A stretch of DNA of 14,282 nt from Podaxis mareebaensis (taxonomy: Eukaryota > Basidiomycota > Agaricomycetes > Agaricales > Agaricaceae). Location of the stretch: assembly GCA_018524725.1 (NCBI GenBank), contig JAEUWP010000132.1, forward strand, positions 1-14,282, in the 5' to 3' direction. Made by a program: the position numbers and the translations under genes. A model generated the notes under the pieces. It made no database searches. It worked only from the letters and a program-made list of their open reading frames with translations, and was not told the DNA's origin. Positions 7,984 through 14,282 of the stretch are shown here, piece by piece (position 1 is the stretch's first letter; the number at the start of each line of letters is the position of its first letter).

Positions 7984-8886
7984 TTAAGAATCATGCTGTC
8001 GAACGTTCATCTGGAGAAGGTTTCAGTATTAGTGACAAAAGCGTGATTGAACAATACACTCGATCTTCTGCGGGTCTGTAGGGCGGGCACGCCTTGTAGC
8101 TCTTGCGCCTTGCCTGTCGAGACGGTTCCTGCAGAGTCGGCGGGTCGTCCGTCTCTACAAAGGCGTTCGAAGCAACTTGCTTGGTCAAGAATTTGGTGAT
8201 TTGGTCCTGGGATCCTGGATTGAGCTGCGTAATGTCCTTGAGCACAGATACAACTTCAGCCATAAAGAGGTGAACGTGTTGGCTGTCCCTGTTGTACAAC
8301 TGTGTCTGCGGGTTATCGTCGTTAACGATAGACACCGCGTGGTGATGCAGGAAGTTTGCTTGGAGAGGGCTGATGTCCGGGTCTGGCATGGTTGTTGGAG
8401 CAGGCGAGTCTGTTGCCACAGAAAGAGTGCAACGCGCATCTGTTGATCCACCGGCCTTGACGAGCCCGGTACGGTAATCTCGGTGCGTCGGTGCGGATGC
8501 AATAGCGGGGGGTGAGTCCTTGCTCTTTGTCGTCCCCGTCTAGTCCGGCAACCGCAATCAAACCGACCTGATGTATCGGGCTGATATCCATAATGCCGTC
8601 ATGCGTGTGCTCGTGCTTGAGCAGGAGCACTAAGGTCGAAGCGCCCTTACCAGCGTGGGGACTTGGGGGTAGTTTTCGGACACAGGCTTTTGACTTTCGA
8701 CCTGTAGTTGGAGCTTGATAGTGGGGAAGCGTGCGGGGGCTGAGAGGGTGGTTCGAATGTGAGGGTGTCGCTGGAGCCACTGACGGTACTGGTGAGAAAG
8801 GTTCCTCTGGGGGTGCCTCTCGTCCCTTGGTTTCTATTCATCGTTGTGTGGCTATTCTGGGGCGGCTTCCACTGGATCCTTCGCAT
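7984..8886 (-). pseudogene. Unrecognised spliced gene, probably broken at its 5' side
   Basis: The minus strand has coding-quality blocks in one frame. Block A (8833-8651, 61 codons) includes SHQYRQWLQRHPHI and KLQLQVESQKPVSENYPQ and ends at a GTAAGG donor (8650). Block B (8539-8060, 160 codons) follows a CTAG acceptor in phase and includes FLHHHAVSIVNDD, LKDITQLNPGSQDQITKFL and PPTLQEPSRQARRK. A GTGTAT..CTCCAG intron (8059-8011) with a CACTAAT-type branch site could then add MNVRQHDS and a TAA at 7984-7986. Upstream of block A the same frame continues to about 8886 through two TAG codons, the nearer at 8836-8834, so the 5' part looks decayed. The 111-nt gap at 8650-8540 also reads as protein in a shifted frame (KHEHTHDGIMDISPIHQVGL), so frameshifts rather than an intron are possible there. 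No family is recognised. Confidence 0.45.
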
Positions 8887-8998
8887 CTGCTGAAGATAAA
8901 AAATATATAGAATAGGGAAGAAAAAGATAACTGATGAACGATTTGCGATATTAGGGGAGAGAACACACCTGCTTAGTTACGCAGGCGATGTTATTCAT

Positions 8999-9721
8999 TA
9001 TCACGGCGTCGCAGATAATACGTAGAAAAACGCTCAACAGGAGCTTTCTGGTGGTTCTGTAGTCTGGGCAGCAGGAAACGAAAACTTGAAAATTAGACGT
9101 TCCGAGAAACAGGAGGATTTTTGGACGAAAAGAACGTTACGCGGTTACACGCCATTATTGCAAGAAGCCAACCCACCAAAACTCCCAACCTGATTAACAA
9201 CCCAACCAAGGTCCCTCAAAGACCCCCCAGAATACGCTGCATTGGGATGACGGCTATCCGTTCAAACAAAGGCAGTGTGGAATGCGGGCTCGAACGTCAC
9301 GCAGGCGGTGGGGATGAAGACGCCGGGATGGTGAGATGATGTGGTGATAAATACAGCTGCGAAGGACGGCAGTGCAGGTGTGGATGAGGCTTGGGCCAGG
9401 TGGGATGTTCGAGGTGCACTGCGATGTGTGGGTGTAATGGCATGGAGAATCGATTGGGATGTGCTGAAGGTCCGAGAGGCCAAGAGTGGGCAGGTAGAAT
9501 AGTGCCGCAGGTGTAAGGACAGGGTGACTTACATACTACATAAGAGGGTGATAGCCTGATAGGCGCCAAGTTGTCACTGCCTTTCAACCCGGGCTATTGA
9601 CGTGGGAGTTTTCACGCCATGCGCTACTCTGATGCCTCGAGGCCAACTCATCCCACAGCTATCCTGCTTTTGCTCTTAACCCCCATCAATCGCACTTTCG
9701 CCCAAGACTTATAGATTCGCA
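8999..9721. other. Intergenic region between divergent genes, no gene seen
   Basis: Short open frames on both strands (for example plus 9121-9339 and minus 9262-9587) have Pro/His/Ser-rich or mixed compositions without domains and overlap each other, so I do not call them. The stretch probably holds the promoter of the NLR gene. C/T-rich tracts lie just before its ATG (about 9655-9705), but I see no clear TATA box. Confidence 0.5.
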
Positions 9722-12700
9722 ATGTCCTCTTTTCTAAAACATTTCAACAAGAAAAAACCCAAGACTGTCTCTGCGCTCAACGACAGTGCCTTGGTCCTTG
9801 GAGCTCCTGCAGTCCCTCACGTTCTCCCAAGAGGCGAAACAGCTTCCCCCACTCCGACGACCCTGCCAGTCCTCCAAAGGCCCGAGACCTCCCAGACTCC
9901 CCCAATAGCTCACACCCCTCCCAGTCCTGGACATTCTCCCGATCTCCCACAGCTCCAAAACCCATCTTCCGCCACACCCGCGACCCCTCAGACTCTCTCA
10001 AGAGTCCAAACACCGATACCTCTAGGCGATAGCGAATATCAAGATCTCATCCCAACACCACAGCAAAATCCGCAAACACCTCTCCAGAAAGCGAAAGAAG
10101 TAGGCAGTACTTTGCTTCACGGGCTGGTGGTCGTAGCAAAAGGACTCAAGGAATGCTCGGATCTCTGTCCACCCCTGAAAACTGCCGCCGCTGCGCTGTT
10201 GACAATTCATGAAATCTTCGATGTGCGTAAACCATGCCTATCATGTTCACTCCATTGACTTCCGATCCGCAGGGCGTGTCCACGAATAAGGACGAGCTAA
10301 ATCACCTTGAGATAAGATCGATAGCTATCCTATCACTCGTGAAAAGATACAAGGAACAAGGAACGTTGAATGCGCTTGAAGAGAGAGTACAGAGTTTCTC
10401 CAAGTGCGTGTTGGCCTTGGCTCTTGCGTTCGTATCTGACTTTCCTTGAACTCTCTCGTAGAGCTATCGAGAGCTTGGTTGAAGGCATCCAGCGCTTGCA
10501 AGGTCGACGAACGCTGACCCGCATTGCCGAGGTATCAAACGATCCCGGGACGATACAAAGAATGTTGAGGGACCTCAACGCTGTTTGCGATCTCTTCCAA
10601 GTAAGTGTTCGAACTGCCGATCGTGCCCGTGTATCCATCGCGCTCATCGCGCCCCGCAGATTGACATACAGTTTGATACCAATGTAACCGTACAGAACAT
10701 GTTACAAGTAAGTAATCCTGCGTCTGAGGATGCACGTCCTGGCTCATATATTCCATCGACAGGTGTTGAATTCCCGTAAGCTGCTCGCCTTGGTGAGAAT
10801 GACAACATGCGAAGCTTATATCGTTACAGGATCAATAGACAAACTTCATCCCGAGAGCGCTTCGTATAAAACTCGGCTCTCCGCCTACGGTGATCCCACA
10901 GAATGCATGCCAGGCACACGTGTCAATGTTCTTGAGAGATTGGAAGCCTGGGCTCCTGACGAGGAGGGTGCCAAGGTGTATTGGCTCGTTGGGATGGCAG
11001 GCACCGGGAAGTCGACGATTGCGCACTCACTGTGCAAGTTCCTGGACCGACGGCAGATGCTCGGGGCGAGTTTCTTTTGCTCTCGAACATCTGATAAGAC
11101 CAATGATCCACGGCTCATCGTCCCGGATGCGGCATATCAACTAGCCAAGGGTTCACCCACTATGAAGGCGGGGGTTGTGAAGGCTATCGACGAGGACCCA
11201 GATTTAGTCAAGTCGAATGAATTGGAGGAGCAGTTCGAGAAGCTTGTCGTTGTCCCGTTGCGGGCTGCTGTTGACCCCGGGATCAAAGCTTACAAAATCA
11301 TCGTCATCGATGCTCTCGACGAGTGTACAGACCTCCACTTTGTCTATCGCCTCATCCAGCTCATTGTCAATTCCGCATCGAGCCTACCCCTCAAGTTCTT
11401 CCTCGTCAGCAGAGCTGACCCTCTCATCACTGCCGCCTTCAAGCCCTCAAAAGGCTCTCACGAGACACTTGTTCTTCACGACATCGAGGAGGACATAGTG
11501 GAGAGCGACATCCGATTGTATTTGAAAGAATCGTTGGCCAAGATAAAGAGGACCTGGAATCCTGACAAGGAGGATGAGTGGCCTCCCAATAGTGAATTGA
11601 GTCAAATTGTAAAGTATTCTGGGAAACTTTTCGTCTATTCATCCACGGCTGTGCGCTATATTCGAGATGGCGGGTTCAATTACAAGCAACGCCTCACTGA
11701 CCTGGTAGAGCGCTCATGGAACCAGCAACAAACTTCAGCCATCAACGGGCTCTACGCGCATATTCTTACCCGAGCCTCCGACGGTCAGGTAGAGAAGGAA
11801 TTGTCACACACGAAGACCCTCCTCTCTTTTGTTGTATTCCTCCGAACTCCGTTACCAATCAACGCTCTTTCCGTGCTGTCCGGGATTCCAGATCCCGCCA
11901 ACTATTTGTCGCGACTTAACTCCGTCATTCATATCCCCACCAAAGAAAATGCACCCGTCTCCCCTTTCCATGCCTCCTTCCCGGACTTCCTCATAGACCC
12001 CAAACGTTGTCCAGCCAATCATCCCTCCCCTTTCGCTCCTCTCATTCCCTCCGATGCCCATGCTGAGCTTGCACTCAAATGCCTGGAGCTGATGAACGAG
12101 TCGCTCAGGTATAACATCTGTGATGCGCCTGAGGAGTTGACCATCTCCCGTATGGACAGGAGGAACCCACCCGAGAATGCCAGCAAAATCCCCGAGGCAC
12201 TCCGATACGCATGTGTTTACTGGGCGTCCCATTTGAGTGAGGTCAGGGACTGGAGCCAGCCAGCTCTTATTGGTGCTCTACGGAAGTTCCTGAATACGCA
12301 CCTCTTGCACTGGATGGAGTGTCTGAGCGTGATCGGCCGACTCGGAACTGGAGTTAGTTCGCTTCTCAGCGCAAGTAGTGCTCTCTCGGTAGGTGTTGAT
12401 TAGGACGGCAGGTTCATGCGCTGACGCCATTGCAGGGCATCCAAACCATGGATGACGAAGATCCACGACCCCTTGTTGACGACGCTCGTCGATTCTTACA
12501 ACTGGGTTTCGAGTGCATCGAACAGAATTGCTTCGAGGTTTACCAGTCAGCATTTACATGGATTCCCAAGAAGTCATTGATGCGTCAAATCTATGGTGCG
12601 CAAGCGAAGCAGACGGCAAGGGTAACACTAGGTCTACCTGACACCTGGGGATTGATTGAGCTCTGCATCGGAGGGAATTCACCGGTCAATTCTGCTGCTT

Positions 12701-14282
12701 TTTCGCCCGACGGCACGCGGGTTGCCTCCGGATATTCCGATGGGACAGTCAGGATTTGGAATGTGACGACGGGTGGGTTGGAAGCCAAGCCGGAGGGCCA
12801 CACAAAGAAGGTGACATCCGTCGCTTTTTCGCCCGACGGTACGCGGCTTGCCTCCGGATCGGATGATCAGACAGTCAGGATTTGGAATGCAATGACGGGT
12901 GAGTTGGAAGCCGAGCTGGAGGGCCACACGGACTGGGTGACATCTGTTGCTTTTTCGCCCGACGGCATGCGGGTTGTCTCTGGATCTTTTGATGGGACAG
13001 TCAGGATTTGGAATGCAACAACGGGTGGGTTGGAAGCTAAGCTGGAGGTCCACACGGAGGTGAGATCCGTCGCTTGTTCGCCTGACGGCACACGGGTTGC
13101 CTCCGGATCGCATGATCACACAGTCAGGATTTGGAATGCGATGACGGGTGGGTTGGAAGCCAAGCTGGAGGGCCACACGGAAGAGGTGAGATCTGTCGCG
13201 TTTTCGCCCGACGGCACCCGGGTTGCCTCCGGATCGAATGATCGGACAGTCAGGATTTGGAATGTGACGACGGGCGGGTTAGAAGCCAAGCTGGAGGGCC
13301 ACACGTCTTTGGTGACATCTGTTGTTTTTTCGCCCGACGGCACCCGGGTTGCCTCCGGATCGAATGATTGGACAGTCAGGATTTGGAATGCGATGACGGG
13401 CGGGTTAGAAGCCAAGCTGGAGGGCCACACGCATTTGGTGACATCTGTTACCTTTTCGTCCGACGGCATGCAGGTTGCCTCCGGATCGCATGATCAGACA
13501 GTCAGGATTTGGAATGCGACGACGGGTGGGTTGGAAGCCAAGCTGGAGGGCCACACGTCTTTGGTGACATCTGTTGCTTTTTCGCCCAATAGCGCGCAGG
13601 TTGCCTCCGGATCTTTTGATCAGACAGTCAGGATTTGGAATGTGACGACGGGTGGGTTGGAAGCCAAGCTGGAGGGCCACACGCATTGGGTGACATGTGT
13701 CGCTTTTTCGCCCGACGGCACGCGGATTGCCTCCGGATCGGATGATCAGACAGTCAGGATTTGGAATGTGACGACGGGTGAGTTGGAAGCCAAGCTGGAT
13801 GGCCACACGCATTCAGTGAGATCTGTTGCTTTTTCGCCCGACGGCACGCGGATTGCCTCCGGATCGCATGATCAGACAGTCGGGATTTGGAATGCGACGA
13901 CGGGTGGGTTAGAAGCCAAGCTGGAGGGCCACACGCGTTCGGTGACATCTGTCGCTTTTTCGCCTGACGGCGCGCGGGTTGCCTCCGGATCGGACGATCA
14001 GTCAGTCAGGATTTGGAATGCAACAACGGCTGGGTTGGAAGCGAAGCTGGAGGGCCACACGCAAGAGGTGACGTCTGTCGCTTTTTCGCCCGACAGCACG
14101 CGGGTTGCCTCCGGATCGGATGATTGGACAGTCAGGATTTGGAATGTGACGACGGGTGGCTTGGAAGCCAAGCTAGAGGGCCACACGCATTGGGTGACTT
14201 CTGTTGCTTTTTCGCCCGACGGCACACGACTTGTCGCATCACAGCTTAGCTCCGATAGAATTTGGAACCTGACTGCAGAAGT
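9722..14282 (+). CDS. NLR-like STAND protein: N-terminal helical domain, NACHT, WD40 repeats (3' end outside window)
   Basis: A putative cytoplasmic signalling NTPase of the fungal NLR type, where WD repeats sense a ligand and NACHT drives oligomerisation. Exons: 9722-10222, 10273-10403, 10462-10600, 10660-10707, 10763-12388, 12436-14282 onward. Introns are 50, 58, 59, 55 and 47 nt with GTGCGT, GTAAGT or GTAGGT donors and CAG/TAG acceptors; all phases agree, giving about 1,430 residues so far. Residues 1-120 are Pro/Thr/Ser-rich. Residues about 120-275 are helical, with KECSDLCPPLKTAAAALL, resembling the MLKL-like N-terminal domains of agaricomycete STAND proteins. NACHT: P-loop GMAGTGKST (about 350-358), Walker B VIDALDE (about 454-460), LVSRADP sensor-like segment. 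A helical region follows, then WD units from about residue 894. ATG 9722 is the first in frame and has a purine at -3. No break is seen. Family assignment is firm; the ligand and the effector role of the N-terminus are inferred. Confidence 0.92.
12670..14282 (+). repeat. Array of 13 near-identical WD40 units (126-bp period), continuing or ending past the edge
   Basis: Units start at 12670, 12796, 12922, 13048, 13171, 13297, 13423, 13549, 13675, 13801, 13927, 14053 and 14179. All are 126 bp except the fourth, which is 123 bp and lacks one codon after HTE. Each encodes 42 residues of the pattern GHTxxVTSVAFSPDGTRVAS, then GSxDxTVRIWN and a TTGGLEAKLE linker. Unit 1 is diverged (GGNSPVNS) and unit 13 is degenerate after FSPDGTRL, so they probably cap the array. 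Seven-bladed propellers need about seven units, so 13 implies two propellers or an expanded array. The array throws long open shadow frames on the minus strand, which are not genes. Confidence 0.97.

Noticed and set aside
7461..7994. Minus-strand frame of 177 codons
   Set aside because: Its Arg/Pro/Ser-rich composition and codon use look like a shadow of the 7526-7963 frame, though its first 30 residues look plausible, so I keep some doubt.
9121..9587. Short ORFs on both strands in the intergenic region
   Set aside because: They overlap one another, lack domains and have biased Pro/His/Ser composition.
10793..10829. A 37-nt GTGAGA..TTACAG segment resembling an intron in exon 5 of the NLR gene
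   Set aside because: Removing it from the phase-consistent model puts TAG in frame almost at once, and 37 nt is shorter than the other introns; read-through keeps the frame to the NACHT domain.
12591..14225. Many minus-strand open frames of 60-165 codons over the WD array
   Set aside because: They repeat with the 126-bp period and are antisense shadows of the WD40 units; the plus frame is open from 12436 to the window end.

Overview
The window looks like nuclear DNA of a filamentous basidiomycete, probably a mushroom-forming agaricomycete. The evidence is a NACHT-WD40 (NLR-like) gene cut by introns of 47-59 nt with fungal GT..CTNAY..AG signals, a fungal-type Helitron, and a sharp contrast between a CpG-poor transposon half and a CpG-rich genic half. 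No species can be named from the sequence.

Positions 1 to about 7133 are transposon DNA almost emptied of CpG: I counted by eye about 12 CpG in the first 7.1 kb and about 8 across the 5.4-kb coding part. It carries one decayed autonomous Helitron. The left part (1-1369) is non-coding and holds a faint unidentified coding remnant (about 236-388), a TGACTAA/TTAGTCA cluster (496-554) and a 61-bp minisatellite with internal palindromes (about 841-1150). The Rep/helicase gene runs from about 1370 to 6884: a possible 60-nt intron, a charged coiled-coil N-terminal region built from 21-22-residue repeats, a CxxC..H zinc-finger-like segment, the HUH/Y2 Rep domain and a PIF1-family helicase. Five in-frame stops and one frameshift break it, and every stop can be read as a C-to-T change. 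About 54-bp tandem repeats (6891-7068), a TATAAAAG box (7072-7079) and a GC-rich hairpin (7104-7120) follow, with a candidate 3' terminus near 7133.

Positions 7134-9721 are CpG-rich host DNA. They hold a small plus-strand ORF with a membrane segment, two coding-looking blocks on the minus strand that I could not identify and that appear spliced and partly broken, and about 720 bp in which I see no gene.

Positions 9722-14282 hold the 5' part of a plus-strand NLR-like gene, incomplete at the right edge: six exons, a proline-rich leader, a helical N-terminal domain of the kind seen in agaricomycete STAND proteins, a NACHT NTPase, a helical middle region, and at least 13 nearly identical 42-residue WD40 units. 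The units differ mostly at the few surface positions known to be hypervariable in the Podospora HET-D/HET-E proteins, so this is a good candidate for a rapidly evolving non-self recognition receptor. The silenced transposon and the receptor gene are neighbours; nothing in the sequence shows that they act together.
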